Assembly: GCA_910592005.1 (NCBI GenBank)
Contig: CAJVPP010000974.1
Location: 1-23,962 of the forward strand
Length of the DNA: 23,962 nt
Source of the DNA: Funneliformis mosseae
Lineage: Eukaryota > Glomeromycota > Glomeromycetes > Glomerales > Glomeraceae
Direction of reading: 5' to 3'
Numbering within the stretch: the first letter of the stretch is position 1; each line of letters begins with the position of its first letter. Under the pieces are notes generated by a model. That model was not told the DNA's origin, did not search any database, and saw only the letters and a list, made by a program, of their open reading frames with translations. This document shows, piece after piece, positions 9,406 to 19,664 of this stretch. The translations under genes were made by a program, and so were the position numbers.

Positions 9406-9413
9406 TATATAAA
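9406..9413 (+). promoter_or_regulatory. TATA box of the secreted-protein gene
   Basis: TATATAAA followed by a GC-rich AGCCCGCG lies 150 bp before the ATG at 9556. T-rich tracts lie between. It is the clearest core-promoter string in the window. Confidence 0.55.
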
Positions 9414-9555
9414 GCCCGCGTTATATTCCATGTTAAAAAAAAAATAAATAAAAAAAATCAAAATATCAAAAAATTTTTTTACAATTTTTTTTTTTTCACT
9501 TTATTTTTTTTTTCCTTGACAAACAATTTTGACGATTCACTTAATAAGAAAGAAT

Positions 9556-10306
9556 ATGGCAAAATTAATTTTAAGTTTATTACTTTTAACCGTATTATAC
9601 GCTTTACCTTCTAAGGCTGGATATTCGATTGTATTCCCAGCAACGGGTAGTGTGTTAGAAGCCGGATATATTTATAATATTACTTGGACCTTGACTAAGG
9701 ATACTCCAACAGAACCGGCGATTGATGTAATTTTAACCCAGGGTCCACCAGACAATTTAATGCCACTAATGACAATTTGCAAAGACATTGACCCTACCGG
9801 TATGTGATTAAAAACAGAAAGTTTACTAATGGACGAGAGTGAATCTAATAGATTATGGTTATTAATTCTTTTTCTTTTTTGAATCTAATTTAGCTCTAAT
9901 TTGCCAATTTTCCATTCCAACGACAATAAAGTCTGCGATCGATTATGCGTTAACCATTGGAAAATCAACCGCAAATGTTGGTTACTCTTCATACTGTAAG
10001 TTTCAATTTTAAATTCCATTTTTCGTATTTTGAAATTCTTTATCAGATCAAACGTTCTTTCTGACATGAATTTCCTTTGTCATCCAAAAAGTCACTATCA
10101 AAGGTGTTGGAGTACTTGCACAAGGCAATAACGGATGTCCAAATATGGGCGGTCATAAATGCACCGATCCCCTATCTCCATGTTGTGGTATTGATGGGTA
10201 TTGTGGCATTGGTCCTGGTTTTTGTGACAAAGGTTGCGATCCGAAATTTTCTTATGGGGGTACTTGTAACGCAAAACCTAAACGTAAAAGATTTGTAAAA
10301 TTTTAA
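9556..10306 (+). CDS. Secreted Kre9/KNH-like protein with C-terminal hevein-type (CBM18-like) domain, 186 aa, 3 exons
   Basis: Exons 9556-9799, 9894-9995 and 10092-10306 give one open frame of 186 codons. Introns of 94 and 96 bp have GTATGT and GTAAGT donors and TAG and AAG acceptors. Residues 1-21 are a signal peptide with a Leu-rich core and likely cleavage after SKA. Residues 22 to about 118 resemble the Kre9/KNH1 (Ser-Thr-rich GPI-anchored family) N-terminal domain: FPATGSVLEAGYIYNITW with a glycosylation site at N41, and Cys75 and Cys85 as a probable disulfide. Residues 131-174 hold eight cysteines spaced C-x7-C-x6-CC-x5-C-x6-C-x3-C-x9-C with GYCGIGPGFC, the hevein/CBM18 signature, which binds chitin oligomers. 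The tail is basic (KPKRKRFVKF) with no hydrophobic GPI signal, so the protein is probably released or wall-bound by its lectin domain. A role in wall chitin masking or as a symbiotic effector is inference. Asp150 stands where an aromatic contact residue is usual. Confidence 0.85.
9800..9893 (+). other. Intron 1 of the secreted-protein gene
   Basis: GTATGT donor, T-rich stretch before TTTAG, 94 bp, phase 1. Splicing joins residues Thr81 and Ala82 in frame. Confidence 0.75.
9996..10091 (+). other. Intron 2 of the secreted-protein gene
   Basis: GTAAGT donor and CCAAAAAG acceptor, 96 bp, phase 1. It separates the Kre9-like part from the hevein-like exon, so the lectin domain is almost one exon by itself. 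The acceptor has a weak pyrimidine tract. Confidence 0.65.
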
Positions 10307-10374
10307 ATATAATTTATCACATAGATTAATATAGATACTTTTTTAATTATAATAATGGGGATAATTGCGCAGTA

Positions 10375-10380
10375 AATAAA
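10375..10380 (+). terminator. Polyadenylation signal AATAAA
   Basis: AATAAA begins 69 bp after the stop of the secreted-protein gene, in AT-rich 3' sequence. More AATAAA-like strings follow around 10447. Confidence 0.4.
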
Positions 10381-10545
10381 TTTAATGGTTTTAATCCTAA
10401 TTCGTAATTTTTTTTTTGTTTCAAAAGTTATATTTTTGTAAATCAAAATAAAAACAATAATGTATTTATTTATTTTAATATTCCCTTTGTTTGAATTTTT
10501 GTTAGTAAATATCTAAAAATAAATACCTTTTTTGAAACTTATTCA

Positions 10546-10638
10546 ACTTATTTGGATTATAACTGGGAAATCCTCCTAATTTTCATTTCTGTATTACATT
10601 TGTCAAAGTTTGATGATTTACGAATTATCCAAATAAGT
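10546..10638. repeat. 93-bp element with 15-bp terminal inverted repeats
   Basis: ACTTATTTGGATTAT at 10546-10560 is the reverse complement, with one mismatch, of 10624-10638. The interior is non-coding. It is probably a short MITE; no clear target duplication was seen. Confidence 0.5.
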
Positions 10639-10639
10639 A

Positions 10640-13010
10640 TCGCGGAAGGCGCATTTACTGCGGAATGTCGGAGTTATTTTGTCTAATTTATTTTGTCTTT
10701 GTTTCCTATTTATACCATTATTTTTCGCAAAAAAAAAAAAAAAAAAAAAAAAATAATTGTAAAAGAAATGAAAATATTTTTCTATAATTGAAAATTAATT
10801 ATTTCGTCAACTTATTGTTATCTCATTTTACTCAATATTTTAACCTTTGTTACTATATAAAAAAAAATGATTGAATTATATCTATCTTAATGATAATGAT
10901 AATTTCATTTTCGGAATTAATTCCGACATGATGAATTGGAAAATTTGATGTGATACTACATGACCCCCTTAAAAAAAAAAAAAGATTAACGTTGAATTTT
11001 CAAAGTATTTCATTGATTTATATAGTATATTATCCTTTTTGATATCAATTGAATATTTTAGCAGAAACGAGGAGATTAGTCAATGCGAATGATTTGAGTG
11101 AATGGAAAGCTGTTTTCTGGTAGATTTTGAAGGTATGAAAAGTAAATATCACAAGTTGAAGAATAATAATTTAAATATTAAATTTATTATTTATTTATTG
11201 TAACGCAAAGCTTTTTTTGAAATTTATACAGTATTAAAGGTCAATGTATTTATTAACTTTATTATTAAAGCACCGCATTTACAGTAACGGTAATATTTTC
11301 TTGGATTGTTTACTTTGTTGCGTGCAGCGCGACCTCTGTAGTAACAATAAGAATGACTTTATTCATTTCATTAGTTTTCATTTTGATTATTAAAATAAAA
11401 AAAGCAATGGATGAGGAAATAAAAAAAAAGTGACACAGGGAATTGCCAAATCCTTTTAAATGAAATAACTACCAAAACGACAACGAATAAACGGTGGCTA
11501 GTCATAAGTCGAAATAGATTGGTGTAAATAGTCGACGGAAACATGGATATTCTCCTTCGGCTCTGGCAACCTATTAGGTGAGTGGGAACTGAAGTTTGCA
11601 AAAAAAAAAAAATAAAATAAAAAAATGGGAGGCGAGGGAGGAGTTTGAACTGACGTTACAGCTGTAGGAATGGGAATAGAAGAAGTGACAGATGAGGACG
11701 AAAGGGTATAGAAGAATAGCTGCCAAGATATTATATTTCAAGATCAGGAGTGTCAGGATTTTTTTTAGCAAATAATTAAAATTTTAATATTTTTTTTTTG
11801 GCTCTATCATTTTGCTTAACCTAATTTGCGAAATGTTTATTATTTTCCAAATTCAAAATTGAAATAGATTAGTTGCAAAATAAGGTTATTGTGACATAAT
11901 ATATGCATATTGCACATGTATTATGCTTCGCAACAATCTTTTATACATGAAGAAACTATTTTAAATACATAAACTTTTATTTCCGGAAATATTATCCTAA
12001 CCTAAATATGGTTAGATCTGGGATAAAAAAGGTAATGTGTTTATTATTACTAGTTTAGCAATTGCCGTCAATTTAAAAAAAAAAAATTTTTTTTCCACTC
12101 GATCAAAATAAGTCAAAAATATCCTACAGAATAACTTTTAATAACCGCAATGCGTTCTAAATAAAAAGGTTTTCTTTTTTTATTTTGGAAAAAATTAAAT
12201 TTGACATGAGAAAGTTCTTAAATTTTCTTTTTTTAGATATTCAAAAAATTTATTTCACGATTAAAACTCTGTTATTTTATATGTGTTATTTATTTTGAAG
12301 GCGAATTTATATTAATATCTTATATAAAATGAATTTCTTATTTATATTAAGTTTAAAAAATAAAATTCATAATTACTGCGGCACTACGTACATTAACAAT
12401 TATTGAACCAACCAAAAATTTTAATGTTTGGTTTAGTTTGTTTCCAACATTCTTACAGTATGTTACGAATAGTGCTCCGTAAGATCGGGTCGGGCCAGGT
12501 TTGAGGAATATTCGAACTCGAACCTGTTAATAATTACAGAACCCGAATTCAACTCGACCCAATAATTGTTTGATCCGGATTCGACTCGAATTTTAAGAGT
12601 AATTTTAATGCCGAAAATACAATATTAAAAAATAATGCATTTGATTTTTACAGATAGTAAATTTAATTGCTGGTTCGGAGTGATTTATAATAAAATTTTT
12701 TTTGGGGTAACCTAAAAAAAAAATTTAGCGAGACGATAAAATGAATGAATCTAGAAGTTTGTAATGTATTTAATTATAAAACGGTTTAATTTACGTTCCA
12801 AAAATTTTTATATGAAGGAAGCTGAGATTTGGCTCAGCTAAAATATAATAAATTTCAAAAATTTTATTAATTTTAAACGTAAAATTATTTATAATTTTTC
12901 CCGTTTACTATTTCAAATTAGGCATATCGTCACGTGATTTTATAATAAAAATAATACGTCATTTTTTACTTATAATGATAAACAATACCCAAACATTTTC
13001 TCTTAAGTTC
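10640..13010. other. AT-rich intergenic DNA without a supported gene
   Basis: It contains a 25-base A tract (10729-10753) and other homopolymers. Two overlapping minus-strand frames at 11371-11601 and 11574-11771 are hydrophobic but lack recognisable features and look like chance. A GC-richer patch at 11440-11720 gave no convincing protein in any frame. A GGGTCGGG-type repeat is listed at 12474-12600. Confidence 0.5.
12474..12600. repeat. GGGTCGGG/CGACCC-rich MITE-like repeat
   Basis: GATCGGGTCGGGC at 12483-12495 faces CGACCC at 12555-12560. Further GAACTCGAAC and ACCCGAATTC motifs lie between them in a CpG-rich island within AT-rich DNA. It begins TAGTGCTCC, a hAT-like terminus, but no right terminus was found. 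Confidence 0.35.
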
Positions 13011-13295
13011 ATGCCAAATATGAAAGTACTTACTCCTGAAACTCGTGGTGCTATTGCTTACTGTTATAAATGTGGACAGTCAGGTCATACCATGGGTGCA
13101 GTAAAACGGCTGTTTATAGTATTCTTAAACATTTTCGCGAAACTGGTTCTTTAACACCACCATCTAGTATTAAAGTACTTGAAAAGTATGTAAAGGATGC
13201 ATGGAAAGATATCCCTCTGGAAAATTACAAAAACTGATCGATAGCATGCCGCGGCGAATTGCAGCAGTTATTGCCGCACATGAAAATAGGATTAA
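13011..13295 (+). pseudogene. Internally deleted Tc1/mariner transposase
   Basis: Starts ATG 13011 with MPNMKVLTPETRGAIAYCYK, the N-terminal helix-turn-helix region. After a frameshift near 13095 it continues KTAVYSILKHFRETGSLTPP, the second DNA-binding part. It then jumps directly to the transposase C-terminus: AWKDIPLEN and, in a third frame from about 13215, LQKLIDSMPRRIAAVIAAHE. The whole catalytic DDE core is absent. The C-terminal Ser-Met-Pro-Arg-Arg motif is typical of the family. It is a deletion derivative that can make no active enzyme. The likely product of the deletion is a MITE-like non-autonomous copy, but terminal inverted repeats were not located. Confidence 0.75.
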
Positions 13296-13385
13296 TATTA
13301 ACCTTTTTTATAAATCAATAAATAAAGATATATTTGAATTTATATTTGTTAAAATCTTATTTTTATTATATTATGTGTATATAAT

Positions 13386-13680
13386 TTATTTGATTTTAAA
13401 AATGTCCGCATAATTTTGGTCGTTGGCTGTATTTTTACCAGTGCCAATATTTTTTTCATATTTTTTATTAGTTTTAAGCTGGCTACTTTGATCTCGAAAT
13501 TCACCCATTACCTTTTGTTCTGCTGATTCTTTACGTAAGTGCGCTGAATATCTTGTAATCCAACCTTCAACTGTTTTAATCTCTGGCACTTCGTCTATTG
13601 AAATTCTGCTAATTGTTTTAATTGAATCACCATATCTTTTGCAGACATCCGATCTACTTTATTCACATTTCCCGCTAAAA
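13386..13680 (-). pseudogene. Relic of an unidentified repeated fungal gene
   Basis: On the minus strand, 13589-13386 reads VPEIKTVEGWITRYSAHLRK then ESAEQK. Upstream, in another frame (about 13680-13600), is NKVDRMSAKDMVIQLKQLAE. The order (Met-Ser-Ala-Lys helix, then a Trp-Ile-x-Arg-Tyr-Ser helix) matches a repeated Rhizophagus protein type known to me only as hypothetical. A frameshift near 13600 divides it. Function unknown. Confidence 0.45.
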
Positions 13681-13792
13681 AAAAAATCCTTCTAAGTCTT
13701 TACTATTGTTGTACCATATTTATAGTTATTTCTAAGCGCCCACCCATTTTCTAATGGAAATTTATCGTTTATATCTACAAAAATAAATATTA

Positions 13793-13836
13793 TATACAGT
13801 GACTTTCATAATTATTGTACCACTTCGTTTGTAATT
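13793..13836. repeat. Solo Tc1-like terminal repeat
   Basis: CAGTGACTTTCATAATTATT followed by GTACCACTTCG looks like a Tc1/mariner end beginning CAGTG next to TA. It is partly complementary to the repeat at 13981-14002. It may be the remnant of a separate, otherwise lost copy. Confidence 0.35.
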
Positions 13837-13980
13837 TTTAGATTGTAATAAATAAAAATTCGATGATCGAACGATTTGCAGATTTAATTAATGTATCGTC
13901 TGAGTCTTCTTTTATAATATATTCAAATTCAAATTTCTTTTTATTTATAATTTTAAAAAAAATTCTTTCATAACCATAAA

Positions 13981-15207
13981 TTTTATGGTACAATACTTCT
14001 GGCGCATATAACAAATAAAATCAAAAAACATAAATTTTTCAAATTTTTTTTTAACAATCTATGCTCTAATTTTTTTTAACAAAACTATCACCATCTCGTA
14101 TATCCCCTATCAGCCTTAAGTACATCTTTAACTCATTATAGCATAGTATCAATTAGCTTTAAACAAAAATCAGCATCAATTTAATTCCATACAAATCTAC
14201 TGCACTAGTAATATATTATCAGGAAGCTGCCGCAAACGATGATCAATTTTATTTCACAAATGTTCAGTCCAGTGATTGTGCTGGCCATCTAAAATTTCAA
14301 TATTATTGTCATCAAACCACTCGTATGTTTTCTTTGCTGTATGTTTTGGGTCATTATCCTGTTGGAAAATGACATCATTTACATTCAAATTACATGCGCT
14401 AAGGGTCCCTAAAAGCTCATCTCCCAAAATTTCTCTATATAACTCTCCATCCATTCTTCCATCAATTTTACAATACTTTCCAATGCCAAACGAACCCATA
14501 CAACCCCATATCATTACAGAACCTCCACCAAACTTTACAATTGGTTTAATATGCTGTAGTTGCAAAGGTAAATTTGGATTTTTTCAACACCACTCTCTCC
14601 CATCTGAGCCAAAAATTAAGAATTTACTCTCATCTGACCACACTACTTTTCGCCAATCTTTTATAATTCAATTCTTATATTTTTGAGCAAATTTTTTTCA
14701 TACTTTTCTATGTCTCTTTAGTAGCAATAGTTTTTTTAACTCTAGCTACAAGACCTTGCCTTTTCAATGAGTGTCGAATAGTATTTGGTGAAATAACAAT
14801 ATTTTCATTGGAAATTAAAGATTATTGAATTTGAATAGCACTTATACATTCATCTAACTTAATAAGCCTGGCAATATTCCCATCATAATATCTGTAAATA
14901 TTCTTGGGCAGCCTGGTTTTGTAATAATATCAAAGCTGCCTATTTCTTCTTTTCTTTATTTGATTCTTATTACAGAAGCATGACTTATATTTTTATGAGA
15001 AGCAATTGTATGATTTGGTAAACCTTCTTGGATAAGAGCAAAAATATATTTCCTTTGGTAAAGTGAAATCACTTTCATAATATATTTAAAAAAAGAAAGG
15101 CGTACAAATAGATCTACTGATTTAAATTTACTTATATGTATAAGATGCATCGCATAATCATAATTTTATTATATTAATTTTGATTCCAAAAGTGTTGTAT
15201 CATAAAA
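13981..15207 (-). mobile_element. Tc1/mariner (DD34E-type) element, decayed, about 1.23 kb
   Basis: Inverted repeats 13981-14002 and 15186-15207 match over 22 bp with three mismatches, each of the transition type. They flank the transposase relic 14088-15078 by about 90-110 bp on each side, the usual architecture. True ends may lie a few bases further out; TA target sites were not resolved. Confidence 0.65.
14088..15078 (-). pseudogene. Tc1/mariner transposase relic
   Basis: Minus strand. Candidate start ATG 15078 gives MKVISLYQRKYIFALIQEGL, the first helix-turn-helix. A middle part with stops includes ISPNTIRHSLKRQGL, the second DNA-binding part. The catalytic region reads WRKVVWSDESKF (first Asp), then KFGGGSVMIWGCMG, then DVIFQQDNDPKHTAKKTYEW (second Asp), then ILDGQHNHWTEHL, where frame slips and the third acid is the Glu before His-Leu. 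The C-terminus ends ADRGYTRW with stop at 14088-14090. The length of about 330 codons is normal. Several stops (one after Arg-Glu-Trp-Cys, near 14590) and frameshifts make it inactive. Cut-and-paste transposition at TA sites is the family function. Confidence 0.85.
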
Positions 15208-15790
15208 AAATTGCATATAAAGAAATTTTTTTAAAAAGCTACAAACTAAGTAATACTCAAATTTAAATATATTAAAATCTGATTAAAGGTTTTAAAATTT
15301 TAGTTTTATAGTCAATTTAATTATTCAGATATCATGATCTAAAAATTAAAAATGAAGTGATATAATAATTATAAAAGTCAATGTAATTAATAATTCTGAA
15401 TTGTAATAAATTACAAAATTATAAACAAAAATAAAATACCTCTAGAATAGATTTGACTATTTTAAATTATGTTTTTATTTGTATTACCTATAAAATATTT
15501 ACAAAATCATTTCTATTTTTATTTTTTGAATATAGAATATTTATCAATTATAATGGTACCTTTACTTTGAATTATGTGAAAATTCTATACTAAGTTTGGC
15601 TTAGTATAAGTGAAAATATCAGGAGTTAGTTTATATAAAGGTTCTTTAATTAATTTTGAAATATCAGCTAGAAATAACATGACTATGCGCTTATATGTGA
15701 TAAAACTTGAGCCTAAATATATTCAGCAAATGGACTTTCGATTAGTCATTCAAAATAGAATAATTTTGTAATACTAGATATAATTTTTAC

Positions 15791-16912
15791 TAGTATTTCA
15801 CAAAATTGGATTGGATCATATTTTATCCAAATCTGTTCTGAATCTAACAAATTGAATCTCAAATCTAGATCTGATAGATTGGTTTAAGTCCAAATATGAT
15901 CTGATCTGAATCCAAAAGTATTATTTAAAAATGAATTTTCAGTTCTAAAAGAGATCCAAAAATGTTTCTTTTCAATAAAAGGAATCTATTCAGCTCTAAA
16001 AGAGTTCTGAAAAGTCATTTCTTTCATTGAAAGGAACCTTTTTAGCTCTAAAAGAGTTTTGAAAAATCATTCCTTTTTATTGAAAGGAACCTTTTCAGCT
16101 CTAAAAGAATTCTGAAAAGTCATGTCTTTTTATTAAAAGAAACCTTTTTGGTTTTAAAAGAGTTCTGAAAAGTCATTCTTTTTCATTAAAAGAAACCTTT
16201 TTCAGCTCTAAAAAAGTTCTAAGAAGTCGTTTCTTTTCATTAAAAGGAACCTTTTAGCTCTAAAAGAGTTCTAAAAAGTCATTACTTTTTATTGAAAGGA
16301 ACCTTTTAACTCTAAAAGAGTTCTGAAAAGTTGTTTCTTTTTATTAAAAGAAACCTTTCGGCTCTAAAAGAGTTTTGAAAAGTTGTTTCTTTTCATTGAA
16401 AAAAACCTTTTTCAGCTTTAAAAGAGTTCTAAAAAGTCATTTTTTTTCATTGAAAGGAACCTTTTCAGCTCTAAAAGAGTTCTAAAAAGTCATTCCTTTT
16501 TATTAAAATGAATCTTTTCAGCTCTAAAAGAGTTCTGAAAAGTTATTTCTTTTCATTGAAAGGAACCTTTTCAGCTCTAAAAGAATTCTGAAAAGTCATT
16601 TCTTTTCAATGAAAGAAACTTTTTAGCTCTAAAAGAGTTTTGAAAATTCGTTTCTTTTTAATGAAAGGAAACAAATTTTTGGCTCAAAAGAAGTTTAAAA
16701 ATTCGTTCCTTTTCATTAAAAAGAAACTTTTTAGCTTTAAAAAAGTTGAATTCAAATCTGATAGATCATATCTGAATTCAATTTGAATCTGATAGATCAG
16801 ATCTGATCTGAATCTGAATCTGAATTAGATCTGAATCTGACTGATTCAATCTGAATCTGATCTGTCAGATTTAGATTAGATTCAGATCGATCCGAATCTA
16901 TGCAGAACACTA
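15791..16912. mobile_element. hAT-like non-autonomous element carrying a satellite array, 1122 bp
   Basis: The ends are TAGTATTTCAC at left and the complement of TAGTGTTCTGCATAG at right, each running into GGATC-rich text, so imperfect terminal inverted repeats extend about 30 bp. The flanks ATTTTTAC (15783-15790) and GTTTTTAT (16913-16920) match at 6 of 8 positions, both differences being transitions. Removing the element and one flank restores a continuous minus-strand reading across the junction in the host transposase relic. Subterminal regions are rich in GAATCTGA/TCAGATC motifs (15830-15910 and 16750-16900). There is no coding frame. Confidence 0.65.
15940..16746. repeat. Satellite array, about 16 copies of a 52-bp unit
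   Basis: The unit contains AGCTCTAAAAGAGTTCTGAA, then AAGTCATTTC, then TTTTCATTGAAAGGAACCTT. Copies start about every 51-55 bp. CTCTAAAAGAG is itself a short palindrome. Copies differ mostly by single bases and one- or two-base indels, with edge copies the most diverged. The array fills most of the element at 15791-16912. Confidence 0.85.
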
Positions 16913-17424
16913 GTTTTTATAGATATATAATTACGTTTTGGATCTAAATAAGCAATAGAAGTTCTACTTAAGTTTTTAATTGCCTCTTTAATTTTTTCAT
17001 CACCATCTAAATTATAGCCAACTTGAATATATCAATTGATAGTATAAACTATCTAAAAGAAATAATTTTTTATTTAATTTGTAATCAAGATCTCAAAATA
17101 ATAATAAAAAAAGTTTAGTTTATGAATGAAATTTAGATTTATCTATGTATAATAAGAGTTAACACTAGTTTTAGCCTTATCAGATTCAAGAAAATACTAT
17201 CTATAAATATTAATATTATACTATTAATTCCAATTTGAAATAATGGTTATTAATTCTGAATTATAATAATGGCTACCATTATCATAAAAAAATTTATTCA
17301 CTTTAGTTTTAGATTTAATATTTCAAAAATTGCATCAAAAGATAATGTTATAAATCAGACATCTTATTTAATATCAGTAGATTAGTGATCAAAAGCCTTC
17401 ACATCAAGTTTAAATATGGTACTA

Positions 17425-17552
17425 CAACTGGTTATAACTGGTGACAAATAAGCATCATAGGGTTACAACTAGTTATAATATTAATAAAAATTGAGTTGCA
17501 ACTAGTTGCAACTGGTGACAAATAAGCATCATATGGTTGCAACTAATTGCAA
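17425..17552. repeat. Two direct copies of about 54 bp, 74 bp apart, with palindromes
   Basis: Copy 1 is 17425-17478 and copy 2 is 17499-17552. Both contain AACTGGTGACAAATAAGCAT. At 17495-17512 GTTGCAACTAGTTGCAAC is a perfect 18-bp palindrome, and a partly worn version recurs in both copies. It lies inside the transposase relic and probably marks a small insertion. Confidence 0.6.
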
Positions 17553-19505
17553 CGCCATCTTTAATCAAGTTGTTAGGAATTGAATTTTGTAAAAATTAAA
17601 ATAATATGAAGTGTCTATCTGCATTTACCAAAGAAATTTTCTTTTATTTTATATGTACATTCAGGTAAGATTTTCATCTTATAGTTATATACTAGAATTG
17701 CATCATTATAATCAAATTCTAAAAGCTTTACTTTAAATTAATTATTCATATAGACTTTTTTGTCTTATGAGTCAAAAAATAATAAAGCTTATTTTATAAT
17801 TCTTTAATTATAGGTTGAAGATTATCTGAAAGTATTATATTTAATTATTCGATAAGTATAAATAGTTGATCATATGTAATACAATGAGTTGTATGTTCTT
17901 AAATGCATATACTAAATGCATATAATAAGCAGTAATTAATTATATTTACATGTAATATTGTTTCATTTTTATTTACAATAAGTTTATTTTTAAAGCTTCT
18001 TTTTAGGTAATAACATAAATTTTTAAGATTATTCACTAGTATATTCTTTAATTAAAATTTTATAATTAAAAAATTTTGTAATTTATTTATAATAAAATTT
18101 TTTAAACAAAAATTATAATTTTTTTAAAATCAATATACTTGAAATTTCTGCTTTACATTTGATAGTATTAGATTAATTATCATATCAAATACTTCATAGT
18201 AGTATTCATTATTAATATTATATAATCTTATCTATACATATAATGATCACTTGCCAATCATGCTATAAAAAATATTTTTTTATTCTATTAGGATAGGTTG
18301 TTTCAAATTTCTATTAAAGAGCTATTTTATTATCTTTTAAATATAATAGTAATAAATTAGTTTTTAGATCAATATGATAAGAACTTATGTTAACATTTAT
18401 TTTTATAAGAAAAAAACTTTTCAAACTTTTTATCTTTTATTTCAGATATATAATTTTATTTTATAATAGGTTTATTTTTTACAGGACATTATAAACTATT
18501 TATACAGCTATATTCTTTTACAGCACATTTAAAATCTAAAAAGATAATGTATTTAAATTAGTATTATACTTAAATGCAATAATAAAATTTCTAAAAATAA
18601 TTTATATTACTTATAATTTACATTGAATTTCATTATATTTAAAATTCTTCGTAATTAAAAATAGAATTTATTGCTCTTTATCAAATCTACACTTATTGTT
18701 CTGAATTACTTTGTTAAAACTTTTCTAAAATTAATTGATAATAATTTGTAACTGATCAAAAGTTTCTTTTAATTTAGCAAATTCATAGTATATAAATATA
18801 AAAATATATTAAGATTATTAGAATAATTCAAAGTATATGTCTAAAATTTCAATTAAAATAAAAATAATATTTAATTAGATTTTTTTTATGTTTTTAAAAA
18901 TGAAATCATTATATAATTTAAAATAAATAAACTAACCTTAGATTATTTTTTATATGGTATTATATTAATATAACTAACATTCTTTATCATTCTTCACTAA
19001 AAACTCAATTCACAATTAGAAAATTGATAATGTAATGGATATATTTATCTAAGATGAGTAGTAAACTCTATAATTCTTTTTTGTTATTTTTTTTCTATTT
19101 ATTAAAAAATTGATACCAATTATTTCAGCAATTGCAATTTTCCATTTTAAACTTTGCTCATATACTTATATCATTATCTGAATATTACCCATTCTGTTAC
19201 ATTATAAATTAGTCATTTTATATAATTTTCTAATACATTAATTGTATCTGAATAATTAATTTTAAATAATATTTTTTCATCATAATTTTATAATACTCCT
19301 ATTTTCTTTCAAATATCATTTAATAAAATATTATTATAATTTATAATTAACACACCATTTTAAAATATTTCAATTTGACAATTTCTATTATTAATTTTTT
19401 GAATAAAAAAGCTTTGTTTATTATAATATTTGTATATAAAACTTGATTGAAATCAAATAAAATTATCAGAGTCGTTATTTAAAATACCTAATTTTATAAT
19501 TAAAA

Positions 19506-19664
19506 TTAAAATTTATCAATTGATATTTTAAAAGGATAACATATTACATTTGATACTAATTGCTTAGTTATATATTTATTATCAAATTTCATAATCAAAT
19601 GTTTTGAATATCATGTTCTAATATTAAAAAAATTTTTGTATGTTTCATTAATAGTTTTAGACAT
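19506..19664 (-). pseudogene. Possible short coding relic, unidentified
   Basis: A minus-strand frame from ATG 19664 to TAA 19506 has one internal TGA in 53 codons. Its text (MSKTINETYKNFFNIRT, then HLIMKFDNKYITKQLVSNVI) is unusually protein-like for such AT-rich DNA. The family is not recognised, and chance cannot be excluded. Confidence 0.2.

Larger units (their letters stand above)
15530..17902 (-). pseudogene. Large transposase relic of a Rhizophagus-type DNA transposon, split by insertion
   Basis: Minus strand, heavily mutated. From the right: HCITYDQLFILIE (about 17885), SDNLQPIIKEL, FKVKLLEFDYNDAILVYNYK then MKILPECTYKIKENFFGK (about 17745-17620), then after a 74-bp-period repeat AFDH, then SFDAIFEILNLKLK, YDNGSHYYNSELITIISNWN (about 17270), YFLESDKAKTSVNSYYT (about 17200), and YIQVGYNLDGDEKIKEAIKN then LSRTSIAYLDPKRNYISIKT up to 16913. 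The text resumes at 15782 as ISSITKLFYFE, SPFAEYI and ISKLIKEPLYKLTPDIFTYT. I recognise this as a repeated Rhizophagus protein with a D-N-G-x-H-Y step, probably a DDE-type transposase. Stops sit where Gln, Trp or Arg are expected. The N-terminal limit is uncertain. Confidence 0.6.

Noticed and set aside
11371..11771. Two overlapping hydrophobic minus-strand frames
   Set aside because: They read through A/T homopolymers, have no recognisable motif or splice pairing, and overlap each other in different frames.
13062..13092. C-x2-C-x4-H zinc-knuckle-like string (CYKCGQSGH) in the + frame
   Set aside because: The fourth ligand is missing and the text lies in the helix-turn-helix region of a Tc1/mariner transposase, so it is a chance pattern.
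15940..16746. CRISPR-like array
   Set aside because: Copies are directly adjacent with no unique spacers, and the context is eukaryotic; it is a tandem satellite.
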